Source of the DNA: QHXQ01 sp036389375
Lineage (GTDB): Bacteria; Acidobacteriota; Blastocatellia; Pyrinomonadales; Pyrinomonadaceae
Assembly: GCA_036389375.1 (NCBI GenBank)
Contig: DASVQA010000017.1
Coordinates: forward strand, 1-22,389
Direction: 5' to 3'
Length of the DNA: 22,389 bases
The first letter of the stretch is position 1, and every line of letters starts with the position of its first letter. This document shows positions 1 through 8,298 of this stretch, one piece after another. Below the pieces are notes generated by a model. The model had not been told where the DNA came from. It was given only the letters and a program-made list of their open reading frames with translations, and searched no databases. Made by a program: the position numbers and the translations under genes.

Positions 1-34
1 CGGCAACAGCTAAGCGGCACGTTGCGCCGGTTCG

Positions 35-955
35 CTAACTTTCATCGGCCAGCAGGAAATCGAGCAACGCCTTGTTGACCTCTGCCGGCGCTTCCTGTTG
101 TACCCAATGGTTCACATGCGCGAGGCGCACCTCGCGGTATGGTGCGCCGACGTAAGCACCGACGCCTTTAACCGTCGCCGGCAAGATGAACTGATCGCGC
201 TCGCCAAAGATGAACAGCGTCGGGCTGGTTATGCGCGGGCCACTCTGCGCGGGCCGGTTGCCGCTTTGCTGAAACTGTCTGAAGACGTTTGCGCGATAGT
301 AATTGAGCGCGGCGCTCAGCGCAGGGATTTCGTCGGCCTGCCCTTTTTGCGTGAGCGCGTTTTTAAAGACGGCGAGGTCTGTCTCGGTGAACGTGCCGCG
401 CCGCGCCGTCGCTTTGAACATGGTTTCGAGCCGCGCGAAGTCCTGCGCGCTCAACCACCATTCGGGCACGCGCGGCACTTGAAAAAAGAGCATGTACCAA
501 CTGCGTAGCGCCTGCCGCCACGTCATGTTTGCGCGCCACACAGCCGGAGGCGGCACTTGCAGCGCGGCCAGTTTCCACACGTATTCCGGGTGGCGCTCCG
601 CGACAGCCCACGCAACGGCCGCGCCCCAATCGTGGCCGACGACCGCCGCCGTGCGCGCCCCGCAATGGCGTATCAGGCCAAGCACGTCGTCCACCAGTTT
701 CTCGATCTGATAGTCTGCGACGCGGCCGGGCTTATCGCTCAGGTTATAACCGCGCATGTCAACGGCGACGACGCGGAAGTGCGCGCCGAGCGCGGGCAGT
801 TGATGTCGCCACGAATACCAGCACTCAGGAAAACCGTGCAGCAGCACGACGAGCCGCTCACCCACGCCGGACTCGGCGTAATGCAAACGCACGTCGCCCA
901 CCTGCGCGTAACCGTGCCGGAAAATGGGTTCGCTGATCTGCTGCCCGGCGTCCAT
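35..955 (-). CDS. Alpha/beta hydrolase, epoxide hydrolase-like
   Basis: This 306-aa protein has the full alpha/beta-hydrolase layout of the epoxide hydrolase group. The oxyanion-hole motif HGFPE is at residues 40-44. The nucleophile elbow GHDWGA is at 107-112, so the nucleophile is Asp109 rather than Ser. The acid is probably Asp254 in GERDQF, and the base His283 in NHWVQQE. Aromatic residues in the cap (Tyr154, Tyr219/220) could be the epoxide-polarising tyrosines. An Asp nucleophile followed by Trp fits epoxide hydrolases and also haloalkane dehalogenases; the HGFPE motif favours the former. It is the last gene of a four-gene operon, its ATG overlapping the stop of the AtuA C-terminal-domain gene at 955. 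The context suggests a role in breaking down branched or terpenoid acyl compounds, but the substrate cannot be read from the sequence. Confidence 0.85.
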   Translation of the reverse strand: MDAGQQISEPIFRHGYAQVGDVRLHYAESGVGERLVVLLHGFPECWYSWRHQLPALGAHFRVVAVDMRGYNLSDKPGRVADYQIEKLVDDVLGLIRHCGARTAAVVGHDWGAAVAWAVAERHPEYVWKLAALQVPPPAVWRANMTWRQALRSWYMLFFQVPRVPEWWLSAQDFARLETMFKATARRGTFTETDLAVFKNALTQKGQADEIPALSAALNYYRANVFRQFQQSGNRPAQSGPRITSPTLFIFGERDQFILPATVKGVGAYVGAPYREVRLAHVNHWVQQEAPAEVNKALLDFLLADES

Positions 956-1299
956 CAGTTTAGTCCGAGGCTGCGCGCCTCTTCGTCAGGCACGTCAATC
1001 GTCAGGCGCAGGAGCGCCGTCGAGAAGGTCTTGCCCTGCGCGTCGGTCATCAAAGAGAGCGTGCCGCCACCGCCCAGAGATTCGTGCAGCAGGAAGTTGA
1101 GCGCGCCGAGGTTGGGCAACTCGAACCGCTCGACCGCGCCCTGACAGATGCCGCCGAAATGCTCTTTCACGCGCGCCGCCGTCACCTCGCGCACGAGCAG
1201 CGGATAAAACTCCGGGCGGAGCGCGATCAAGCCGACGTTTGCCGTGTCGCCCTTATCGCCTGAGCGCGCGTGCGCGAGTTTGGTTAGTTGCACTTTCAT
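955..1299 (-). CDS. AtuA-like C-terminal (ferredoxin-fold) domain protein
   Basis: This is a 114-aa stand-alone protein that I recognise as the small domain normally found at the C-terminus of AtuA-type acyclic terpene utilisation proteins. The diagnostic N-terminal stretch is LAHARSGDKGDTANVGLIAL (residues 7-26), followed by a Gly-rich LHESLGGGGTLSL segment near residues 71-83. The domain is known from AtuA-related proteins, but its biochemical activity is not well defined. The gene starts 3 nt after the NUDIX stop and overlaps the hydrolase start, so it is co-translated with both. It presumably works with the AtuA body encoded at 1929-3296. The NUDIX gene lies between the two halves. Confidence 0.8.
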   Translation of the reverse strand: MKVQLTKLAHARSGDKGDTANVGLIALRPEFYPLLVREVTAARVKEHFGGICQGAVERFELPNLGALNFLLHESLGGGGTLSLMTDAQGKTFSTALLRLTIDVPDEEARSLGLN

Positions 1300-1302
1300 A
1301 AT

Positions 1303-1932
1303 TCAGCTTTTGCCGCGCGCCCCTTGCTGATAAAGCCAGAGCCGGTAGAACCCTGCGACGACGAGCGCGTGCGTGATCGTGCCGTCGGCGACGAGGCGCG
1401 GGATGTCCACCAGCGGCACGAGTTGCACGACCGTATGCTCGGTTGATTCATGCACGGGCATTTGCACGGGCCGGGCTGTGCGCGCCAGAAAAGTGTGCAG
1501 CCAGTTGTCGTGTATGGCCGGGTTCGGGCGCACACGGCCGAGCGAAATGATCTCGTCGGCGGCGTAGCCGGTCTCTTCCAACGTCTCGCGGGCCGCCGCG
1601 TCGCGCGCCGACTCGCCCGCGTCAACCATGCCGCCCGGAATCTCAAGCGTCACGTCCTGCGAGCCGTGCCGGTATTGCTCGATCATCACGACCTCGCCGG
1701 TCGCAGTCAAAGGGATCACGTTGACCCAGTCGCCGGCCGACAGCACGTAGAAATCGTGCTCGCGCCCGGTCTGTGGACTCACGCTCCAATCACGCCGCAC
1801 GCGGAAGACGCGACAATCGGCGACGACTTCGGAGCGCACGCGCCGCCACACGGCCGACTTCGCACCGAAGCGCGCAGGGTCGAACTTCGACGTTAAGCTC
1901 AAGTCGCCGCGCTCTTCATCCTCCGCGCTCAA
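1303..1932 (-). CDS. NUDIX hydrolase (ADP-ribose pyrophosphatase-like)
   Basis: A 209-aa protein with a complete Nudix box (G-x5-E-x7-REUxEExGU) running from Gly101 through Glu107 to the Arg115-Glu116 and Glu119-Glu120 pairs. The preceding EQYRHG and TLEIPGG segments are typical of the ADP-ribose/nucleoside-diphosphate-sugar pyrophosphatase subgroup. These enzymes cleave X-linked nucleoside diphosphates using metal bound by the box glutamates. The first 50 residues form the dimerisation strand seen in that subgroup. The ATG overlaps the AtuA stop by 4 nt (ATGA), giving translational coupling. Its place inside an acyl-CoA operon leaves CoA-type pyrophosphatase activity possible, but the extra CoA-specific motif of CoA Nudix enzymes is not evident. 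Confidence 0.88.
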   Translation of the reverse strand: MSAEDEERGDLSLTSKFDPARFGAKSAVWRRVRSEVVADCRVFRVRRDWSVSPQTGREHDFYVLSAGDWVNVIPLTATGEVVMIEQYRHGSQDVTLEIPGGMVDAGESARDAAARETLEETGYAADEIISLGRVRPNPAIHDNWLHTFLARTARPVQMPVHESTEHTVVQLVPLVDIPRLVADGTITHALVVAGFYRLWLYQQGARGKS

Positions 1933-3296
1933 ACTTCCAGCACCTCCACGTGCGGCTCAATCTCGGTCTTCGGAATGAGCGCGGGCCAGTAAGCGACAAT
2001 CTCTTCAACTTTGGGTCGGCCGCCGGCAAAACCCGTCACGCCGGGCGGGCCCGTCAGAATCAACGGCGCAATCTCTTTCGTGAAGCGCTCGACCGCCGCG
2101 CGGTCTGCGCCGCGCACGCCGACGCGTAGTTGCACTTCCGCCAAGTCCGGCGATGGCTCGCCCGCGAGCGCGCCGTGTGTGGCGTTTGCGCCGACAAACT
2201 CGGTCAGGATTTGCTCGAAGCGCAAACCTAAACGTTCAAGCCGCGCGCGCAGAATCTTGTCTGCGGCCTGCGCCTTCGCATAAGCGTCCGGCCATGAATA
2301 GACGAGCGTGCCGACCGCTTTAAAACCGGCCGCATAGCTAATTGAAACCTTCAGAAACTCCGTGGCCGGTCGCCCCTTGATGCCGAAGACGCGCACGCGG
2401 TCGCGGCCCGCCTCTTCAAGCCTGATGGTCGTGAAGTCCGCAACGCAATCGGGCGTGATGTATTCGTGCGGGTCGCCCATCTCGTAGACGAGTTGCTCCT
2501 TGACCGTCGGCAGCGCGACGCGCCCGCCCGTGCCTTCGTGTTTGGTGACGACGAACGTGCCGTCGGGCGTAGCTTCGACAATGGGGAAACCGACGTTCGC
2601 CAGATCGGGGATCGTCTGCCAATCGAACTGGCAGTTGCCGCCCGAACATTGCGCCCCGCACTCGATGATATGCCCGGCAATAGTACCGGCGGAGAGCCTG
2701 TCCCAATCGTCCGCGCGCCAGCCGAACTCGTGTATGAGCGGCGCGAGCGTCAACCCTGTGTCGGTCGCGCGGCCCGTGATGACGACCTGCGCGCCGCGCG
2801 CCAAAGCCTCGACCATCGGCCACGCGCCGAGATAGACGTTCGCACTCTGGATGCGTGCGCGCACGGTCGAGAGCGGCTCGCCCGTATCCATGTTGCGCAG
2901 TTCGATGCCGCGCGCCAGCAGTTCGTCGAGGCGGGGCATGATGTCGTCGCCGGTGACGATACCCAGTTTCAGCCGACCGGCGAGACCGAGTTCGCGCGCT
3001 ACGTCGCGGACGGCTTCGGCGCAGGCGCGAGGATTGACGCCGCCCGCGTTCGCCGTCACACGTATGTTGCGCGCGACGCAGGCGGGCAGAATCTCGCGCA
3101 TCAGGGGCACGAAGTCGCGCGCGTAACCCATGCGCGGGTCGCGTGCGCGCTGCTTCTGCATGATGGACATCGTGACCTCGGCCAGATAGTCGAGCATCAG
3201 ATAGTCAATGGGGCCGCCTTCGACCTGTCGCACGGGCGCGTCCAGCATGTCGCCCCAGAAGCCCTGCCCGCACGCGATCCTGATTCGCTCTCTCAT
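1929..3296 (-). CDS. AtuA-family acyclic terpene utilisation protein (DUF1446)
   Basis: A 455-aa protein of the AtuA/DUF1446 family, named after the Pseudomonas acyclic terpene (citronellol/geraniol) utilisation cluster. Recognisable conserved stretches are IACGQGFWGD at the N-terminus, YLMLDYLAEVTMSI, TANAGGVNP, ITGRATDTGLTLAP and the Cys-rich HIIECGAQCSGGNC. I place the start at the ATG at 3296, giving MRERIRIACGQG. The longer in-frame extension to 3338 reads into the AAAAGGC repeat and looks non-coding. Family members elsewhere often carry a fused ~100-aa C-terminal domain; here it is a separate gene (955-1299) with a NUDIX gene in between. Catalytic chemistry is not established for the family. 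Nearby acyl-CoA carboxylase and hydrolase genes support a role in branched acyl-CoA catabolism. Confidence 0.85.
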   Translation of the reverse strand: MRERIRIACGQGFWGDMLDAPVRQVEGGPIDYLMLDYLAEVTMSIMQKQRARDPRMGYARDFVPLMREILPACVARNIRVTANAGGVNPRACAEAVRDVARELGLAGRLKLGIVTGDDIMPRLDELLARGIELRNMDTGEPLSTVRARIQSANVYLGAWPMVEALARGAQVVITGRATDTGLTLAPLIHEFGWRADDWDRLSAGTIAGHIIECGAQCSGGNCQFDWQTIPDLANVGFPIVEATPDGTFVVTKHEGTGGRVALPTVKEQLVYEMGDPHEYITPDCVADFTTIRLEEAGRDRVRVFGIKGRPATEFLKVSISYAAGFKAVGTLVYSWPDAYAKAQAADKILRARLERLGLRFEQILTEFVGANATHGALAGEPSPDLAEVQLRVGVRGADRAAVERFTKEIAPLILTGPPGVTGFAGGRPKVEEIVAYWPALIPKTEIEPHVEVLEV

Positions 3297-3313
3297 GTCG
3301 CTATTAGAACAAA

Positions 3314-3424
3314 GCAAAAGGCAAGAGGCAAAAGGCAAAAGTTAAAGCGGGAACCGGCGCGCCAGCGCGTGCGCACTGTCGGTTCGCTAATCAACTTTCG
3401 CCTTCGTGCCCTTTGCCTTTTGCC
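3314..3424. repeat. Heptamer-based intergenic inverted repeat (AAAAGGC type)
   Basis: The left arm 3314-3347 is made of AAAAGGC-like 7-bp units (AAAAGGC, AAGAGGC, AAAAGGC, AAAAGTT). The right arm 3391-3424 is its imperfect reverse complement (CTTTGCC, TTTTGCC units). Between them lies a GC-rich loop whose ends also pair (GAACCG with CGGTTC). It fills the gap between the Arg-rich protein gene and the AtuA start, and in the minus-strand transcript would form a long hairpin just ahead of AtuA. Confidence 0.75.
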
Positions 3425-3441
3425 TCCAAGCCTGCGCTCGT

Positions 3442-4617
3442 TTACCGCGTGTTGCTGTTGTTCGTGTTGTCGCCGGTGTTGCTATTCATGTTCGTGTTGG
3501 TGTTGCCGCCACGACGCCGCCCGCCGCGCCGCCGCCGCCGACCAGTGCCACCGCTCATGTTCATGTTGCCACTCATCTCGCCGGTGTTCGAGGTCGCCTC
3601 ACCCGTGTTCTCATTGCCGGTCATGTTCGTGTTGTCGCCCGTCGTACTCATATTCATGTTGCCGCCACGACGGCGACCACGACGACGACGGCGACCACCC
3701 GTCGCGCTGGTTGTCTCGGCCGACGTATCGGACGTAGCAGCCGCAGCCCCCGTGTCAGCGGCCGACGTGGAAGTATCTTCAGTCGTCGCCGCCGCCGCGC
3801 CGCGCCGCCGCCCGCGCCGCCGCCCGCCGCGCATGCCGCCACCGCCGCCGCCGCTATTGAACGAGAACGCGTGCGATTCGCCGGGCACGCTCTGTAGCCG
3901 CAGGCTGTCGCCCCTGTGCCACGCGCGCAGCGAGACGATCTTGGCCGGCGTCTCTGTGCCGAAGCGCATCGAGACGGCCGTGTAGCCGGGCCACGTCTGC
4001 GTGCTGAGCGTGCCGCTCGCGTTGTTGCCACCGCTGGCCAGCGTGAAGGTGTTGCCGGTGATGGTGAGCGTCGCTTCGCCGGTCATGCCGCCGTCCGGGT
4101 AGTTGATCGTGCCGGTGTAAGTGCCGTCGAGGCTGGACGCCTCGCCCACGCGCCCGAGACCGCCGCCGCTCATACCGCCTGCGCCCGACGCCATCGTGCC
4201 GCCCGTGCCGGATGTATCGCCCGTACCGCCTGTGCCGGTCGTGTCCGTCGTGTCGGTGGTGGCCGCCGCCGCGCGGCGACGCCCACGCCGCCGACGCCGC
4301 CCGCCCATAGTCGGCGCGGCCGTCGTGCCGCTGTTATCGTTCTGCATGGACGCGTCGCCGGTGGTATTCGCGGTGTCGCCGGTGTCGCCGGTGTTGGCGT
4401 TCATGTTGGCGGCGCGCGCTCTGCGCCGGCCGCCGCGCCGTCGCCGGCCCCTGCTGGTGCTGTTCGTCGTGTTCGTGTTCTCGGTCTGGGCCGACGCGTC
4501 GTTGGTCGTGCTGCTGTTGGAGTTCTGCGCCAGACCGGCGAGGTCTGCGCCGACCAGCACGACGGTGGCGACGAGCGCACACAGACGTAAGAGGGTGCTC
4601 TTGATGCTCTGCTTCAC
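3442..4617 (-). CDS. Exported Arg-rich repeat / low-complexity protein
   Basis: A 391-aa protein of unrecognised family. I chose the GTG at 4617 because an AGGAGGAG Shine-Dalgarno sequence lies at 4626-4633; the ATG at 4653 lies upstream of it. The N-terminus is a signal peptide (KQSIKS, a hydrophobic core, likely cleavage after GLAQ near residue 30). Five clusters of the form G-R(3-5)-G(1-2)-R3 occur near residues 56-68, 105-115, 263-273, 307-319 and 358-371. They are separated by Asn/Thr/Gly/Ser-rich linkers with scattered Met. Residues about 163-254 look like a folded beta-rich domain (DGTYTGTINYPDGG, TGEATLTITGNTFTL, WPGYTAVSMRFG). The rest is predicted disordered and strongly basic. Binding to nucleic acid, polyphosphate or anionic surface polymer is conceivable, but there is no direct evidence. 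Confidence 0.7.
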   Translation of the reverse strand: MKQSIKSTLLRLCALVATVVLVGADLAGLAQNSNSSTTNDASAQTENTNTTNSTSRGRRRRGGRRRARAANMNANTGDTGDTANTTGDASMQNDNSGTTAAPTMGGRRRRRGRRRAAAATTDTTDTTGTGGTGDTSGTGGTMASGAGGMSGGGLGRVGEASSLDGTYTGTINYPDGGMTGEATLTITGNTFTLASGGNNASGTLSTQTWPGYTAVSMRFGTETPAKIVSLRAWHRGDSLRLQSVPGESHAFSFNSGGGGGGMRGGRRRGRRRGAAAATTEDTSTSAADTGAAAATSDTSAETTSATGGRRRRRGRRRGGNMNMSTTGDNTNMTGNENTGEATSNTGEMSGNMNMSGGTGRRRRRGGRRRGGNTNTNMNSNTGDNTNNSNTR

Positions 4618-4926
4618 GGTTGTTCTCCTCCTGTAGTAAATAGCGAGCCGCACGAGCGCCTCGCACGCATCGGTGGGGGAACGACAAACTGTTTATACGC
4701 TTGAAAAGCTGTGCGCCTAGTTTCGCACAAACAGGGCGAAAAATGCACGGAAAAACGCGCTGCCTGCACACCCGGTTTATGTACGGTCGAAGACACAGTG
4801 AGCACGACAGCACACGCTGAGAACCCGCGCGGGCGGCATCAACAGGCAGCACGAAAGAATGCGGCGGCGACGCGCGGCGCACGCGCTCGTGTGCTGTCGT
4901 GGTCGAATCTTGGCCGGCCGACCTGC
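4618..4926. other. Intergenic region with 14-bp perfect inverted repeat
   Basis: No gene seen. A perfect 14-bp inverted repeat has arms at 4803-4816 (CACGACAGCACACG) and 4888-4901, 71 nt apart, with a self-complementary CCCGCGCGGG in the loop. It lies just past the stop of the carboxyltransferase gene and could fold in its 3' UTR, although no T tract follows. A minus-strand TATAAA (4692-4697) could be a -10 element for the Arg-rich protein gene; no clear -35 accompanies it. Confidence 0.5.
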
Positions 4927-6570
4927 TCAGACGAGCGTGGGCGGCAGGATGAATTGACCGAGGTGCGGCCCCGCGTAGTTGGTCGCCGTGCGTAAGGCCA
5001 GTTCGAGCGCGGCGCGCGTCTCTTCCGGCGTGATGACGGCATCGACGAAGCCGCGCGCCGCCGCGTACTTCGCGTCGAGTTGTTGCTCGTAGTCTGCGCG
5101 CACACGCGCCATCTCGGCCTGCAACTCCGCATCCGGCTCTTGCCCCGCGCGCTTCAGCTTGTCGAGTTGCGTGCCGTAGAGCGCCTGCACGGCCGAGTCG
5201 CCTTCCATCACGCCCATGCGCCCCGTCGGCCAACTGAAGATGAAATCGGGATCGAAGCCCTGCCCCGCCATCGCATAGTAGCCCGCGCCGGACGCGTGAT
5301 TGATCGTCAGCACGATCTTCGGCACGCTCGCCGTCGCCATCGCCTCGACGAAGCGCGCGCCCGCACGAATGATCCCTGAATGTTCCGCCTCAGCCCCGAC
5401 CATGAAACCCGACACATCCTGAATGAAGACGAGCGGCGTGCGGTGGCGGTCGCACACGTCTATGAAATAGGCGACCTTCTCGGCCGATTCGGTGTAGATG
5501 ATGCCGCCGAACTTTGGCGGCCCGCCCGGCGTGCGCAACAGCCCCCGGCTGTTGGCGATGATGCCGACCTGTAGGCCGCGTATGCGCGCGTGCCCCGTGA
5601 TCATCTCCTTCGCATAGTCGGCTTGAAACTCGTCCAGATGTCCTTCGTCAACGATGCACTGAAGGACTGCGCGCGCGTCGTAAGGCTGACGATGATCCGC
5701 CGGGACGAGTTGGTAGATGTCCGCCGCCGGTCGCGCCGCTTCTCTGCTCTCCGTGATTGAGGCGGCGCGCGGCGTGGCGGGCGGCAACGCAGCGACGAAC
5801 TCTCTGATCTTAGCTATGCACTCCTCGTCGTTGGCCACGCGATAATGCGCCACGCCCGACAACTCCGTGTGCGTGCGTGCGCCGCCGAGCGTCTCGTTGT
5901 CAATAGTCTGCCCGGTCGCGCCCTTCACCAGATTCGCGCCGCCCAGCCCCATGAACGAAGTCTGCTCGACCATGATGATCGTGTCGGAGAGCGCAGGCAG
6001 GTATGCGCCGCCGGCCACGCACGGCCCCATCACGGCCGCGATCTGCGGCACGCGCAGATAACGCCGCATGATCGAGTTGTAGTAGAAGATGCGCGCCGCG
6101 CCGTACTGACCGGGAAACACGCCGCCCTGATACGGCAGGTTTACGCCGGCCGAATCAACCAGATAGATGATCGGCACGCGCGAGCGCATGGCGATCTCCT
6201 GCGCCCGCAGAATCTTCCTGATCGTCTCCGGCCACCAAGAGCCGGCCTTCACCGTCGCATCGTTCGCCACGACGACGACCTCGCGCCCGCCGACCCGCCC
6301 CAACACCGTCACGACACCCGCTGCCGGCGCGCCGCCCTTGTACTCGTCATAGGCGACGAGCAGCCCCAACTCCTGCATGTAACTATCTTGATCGAGCAGT
6401 AGGTTGAGGCGTTCGCGGGCGGTGAGTTTGCCTTGACTGTGCTGGCGCTCGATCTTGTCGGGGCCGCCGCCGCGCCGGAGTTTGGCTTCGAGGCGGCGCA
6501 ACTCTGCCACCAGTTCGTGCATGCGCGTGGAGCGCTCGTCAAGCGTGGCCGGGCGTGCGTCGGAGTTCAT
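4927..6570 (-). CDS. Acyl-CoA carboxylase carboxyltransferase (beta) subunit
   Basis: A 547-aa biotin-dependent carboxyltransferase subunit. It transfers a carboxyl group from carboxybiotin to an acyl-CoA. The N-terminal signature GKLTARERLNLLLD (about residues 47-60), the acyl-CoA-site region LVDSAGVNLPYQ ... FPGQYGAARIF, GPCVAGGAYLPALSD, and the C-terminal SGAGYYAMAGQGFDP followed by FSWPTGRMGVM are all present. VDSAGVNLP and the length resemble methylcrotonyl-CoA/geranyl-CoA carboxylases more than propionyl-CoA carboxylase. Given the AtuA-family gene downstream on the same strand, a branched or terpenoid acyl-CoA is a reasonable guess. No biotin carboxylase alpha subunit is in the window, so it must be encoded elsewhere. 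Confidence 0.9.
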   Translation of the reverse strand: MNSDARPATLDERSTRMHELVAELRRLEAKLRRGGGPDKIERQHSQGKLTARERLNLLLDQDSYMQELGLLVAYDEYKGGAPAAGVVTVLGRVGGREVVVVANDATVKAGSWWPETIRKILRAQEIAMRSRVPIIYLVDSAGVNLPYQGGVFPGQYGAARIFYYNSIMRRYLRVPQIAAVMGPCVAGGAYLPALSDTIIMVEQTSFMGLGGANLVKGATGQTIDNETLGGARTHTELSGVAHYRVANDEECIAKIREFVAALPPATPRAASITESREAARPAADIYQLVPADHRQPYDARAVLQCIVDEGHLDEFQADYAKEMITGHARIRGLQVGIIANSRGLLRTPGGPPKFGGIIYTESAEKVAYFIDVCDRHRTPLVFIQDVSGFMVGAEAEHSGIIRAGARFVEAMATASVPKIVLTINHASGAGYYAMAGQGFDPDFIFSWPTGRMGVMEGDSAVQALYGTQLDKLKRAGQEPDAELQAEMARVRADYEQQLDAKYAAARGFVDAVITPEETRAALELALRTATNYAGPHLGQFILPPTLV

Positions 6571-6872
6571 ACCTGCGGCAAAAGACGGAGGCGTGCGTGT
6601 GGGCTGCTTAACACACGACCCCTCAAGTCAGTTCGTGTTCCTTGATCTGTCAGAGCTTAACGGTGCGCTCAACATAGCACAGGCGCAAAGCGTTCGCCAA
6701 CGCGCACGCCATGCGTGGAGTGCTTGAGCAGGCAAGGGTTGCGCCGCAAAATTACATGAAGCAGTCCGCCCCGGCGTGGGAGCAGTTTCGCGTGTGCGGG
6801 CGTCGTGAGCTTTGGTGTTACCCCGTGCGGAGCATGCGCGGCTTCAGGCTGAGCAAGCGCGCCCTGCATTCG
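6571..6872. other. Intergenic region, no gene recognised
   Basis: About 300 nt between the metalloprotease stop and the carboxyltransferase start. Only short fragmentary frames are open. I see small inverted repeats (GTGTG...CACAC around 6599-6617) but no convincing terminator, promoter or RNA. A promoter for the carboxyltransferase gene probably lies here. Confidence 0.4.
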
Positions 6873-8195
6873 TCATTGCGGCGCGAGCGTTTCGAGCAGC
6901 TTGCTTATGCTGGCCTTGTCCGGCAGACCTTCGAGGACGAGGACGTGCTTGCCTTGTAGTTGCACGACGACCGCGCCTTCATTCGTGTGCCAGAGGCTCT
7001 GCGCCGACGTTTGCTTGTCTGTCCGCACGTCGGGCGTGGACGCGTTGTAGCGGCGGGCGGTGCGTTTCGCGTAGGCGTCGTAGAACTCGCGCGCGTCCTG
7101 CGCCGTGTCCCAACTCGTGACCTGCGCCAGACAGACGCGGCCCGTCTGACCTTGCTCATAGACGGCGTAGCGGTCGCCGCCCCAGCCGGCCGCCGCGCGT
7201 TCCGCTTCCTCCGTCGTCGGCAGATACTCGACGAGCAGTTGGTAGTAGTTCCACTCGCCATTCACGTCATAATCAATGCGCTGCCAACCCTTGCCGAGTG
7301 TTTTGGCGAGGTCGGGCACGTTCAGCTTGATCGGCGCTTCGTGGGCGAAATACTTATCTACGTGCAGGACTTGTTCGGTGGACTGCGGCAGCGCGGTGAA
7401 GGCTTGCGAGACCTGCGGCCAGCCGCCGCGCTTGTAGAGTTGCTGCACCCACGTCATGCCCTGTTCATAGGGGAACAGGAGCGATTCGCGCAAAGCGCGC
7501 GGGGCGCGGTCTATTTGCTCGGTCGCGCCACCACCGCTCACCGATTTCATCATCGCCACGGCGCGTTTGAGATCGCGCATGACGTAGAAACTCATCGAAA
7601 CCATCGCGTCGCCTTCGACGAGCGCATGCGCCGCGAGTTCCGCGTCCGAATCGCCTTTCGGCCAGTGCTCGAAACGGCGCAGGTCGAAGTGCTGATCCTG
7701 CAAGGCGTGAGTCAATTCGTGCGCCATGACGGGCTGCTGCTCATCCAAGTTGACCCAATCGGCGAGGTAGAAGATTTTCGTGCGCGGATCGTAGTAGCCC
7801 ATCACCTGTTCGGTGAGTAGTTTGATGATGAACGGGCGCAGTTGAAAGTCGGTGGGGACGAGACCGAGTTTTTTGAGCGCCAACTCGGAGGCGCGAATCT
7901 CTGCGGGCTTCGATTCCTCGTCGAGGTTCTGAATGAGCATGCGCTCGATCTCTGCGCGCGACTGTACGCCGCTTTTGACCGGATGCAGCACGGCCAGTTT
8001 TCTGACCTCGCTCGTCTCGCGCAAGACCTCTTCGGTCGCGGCGGCGATGCTGGCGCTGCGCGGGTTGACGGCCGAGGGCGGCGTGCCCGCCACCTGCGCG
8101 TGGACAGTGCCGCTGCCGACTAGCCACACGCACAAGAGCAGCGCGCCGAGGGCCCGCACTGCGCCGCGCCCGCTCGCTTGGATTTGCTTTGACAT
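6873..8195 (-). CDS. Exported HExxH zinc metalloprotease-like protein
   Basis: A 440-aa protein with an N-terminal signal peptide (hydrophobic ALGALLLCVWLVGSGTVHAQ ending near residue 34), so probably periplasmic or secreted. The zinc-binding motif HELTH is at residues 159-163 within MAHELTHALQDQHFDL. A glutamate in ALVEGDA (Glu194), about 31 residues downstream, is a plausible third ligand, giving a gluzincin-like arrangement. The rest is an alpha/beta region of unknown function. No close named family can be assigned; its substrate is unknown. It is divergent from the thioesterase gene at 8299, with a possible minus-strand -10 TATAAG (8211-8216) very close to the start codon. Confidence 0.75.
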   Translation of the reverse strand: MSKQIQASGRGAVRALGALLLCVWLVGSGTVHAQVAGTPPSAVNPRSASIAAATEEVLRETSEVRKLAVLHPVKSGVQSRAEIERMLIQNLDEESKPAEIRASELALKKLGLVPTDFQLRPFIIKLLTEQVMGYYDPRTKIFYLADWVNLDEQQPVMAHELTHALQDQHFDLRRFEHWPKGDSDAELAAHALVEGDAMVSMSFYVMRDLKRAVAMMKSVSGGGATEQIDRAPRALRESLLFPYEQGMTWVQQLYKRGGWPQVSQAFTALPQSTEQVLHVDKYFAHEAPIKLNVPDLAKTLGKGWQRIDYDVNGEWNYYQLLVEYLPTTEEAERAAAGWGGDRYAVYEQGQTGRVCLAQVTSWDTAQDAREFYDAYAKRTARRYNASTPDVRTDKQTSAQSLWHTNEGAVVVQLQGKHVLVLEGLPDKASISKLLETLAPQ

Positions 8196-8298
8196 CCTGA
8201 ACCTTTCGCTCTTATAGTCCGCTCACACGCGCACGCACAAAGGTTACTGTAGTAGGCAGTCAGGGCGGAGCGCAACGTTTAGGGAGACTTTTCCGGCG

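Noticed and set aside
3297..3338. N-terminal extension of AtuA (MPFASCLLLCSNSD)
   Set aside because: It reads the AAAAGGC repeat; the conserved family start is the ATG at 3296.
2466..3737. Long plus-strand ORF (423 aa) opposite AtuA and the Arg-rich gene
   Set aside because: It is a GC-rich shadow frame; its composition (long Cys/Ser/Arg runs) is unnatural and the minus strand carries recognisable families.
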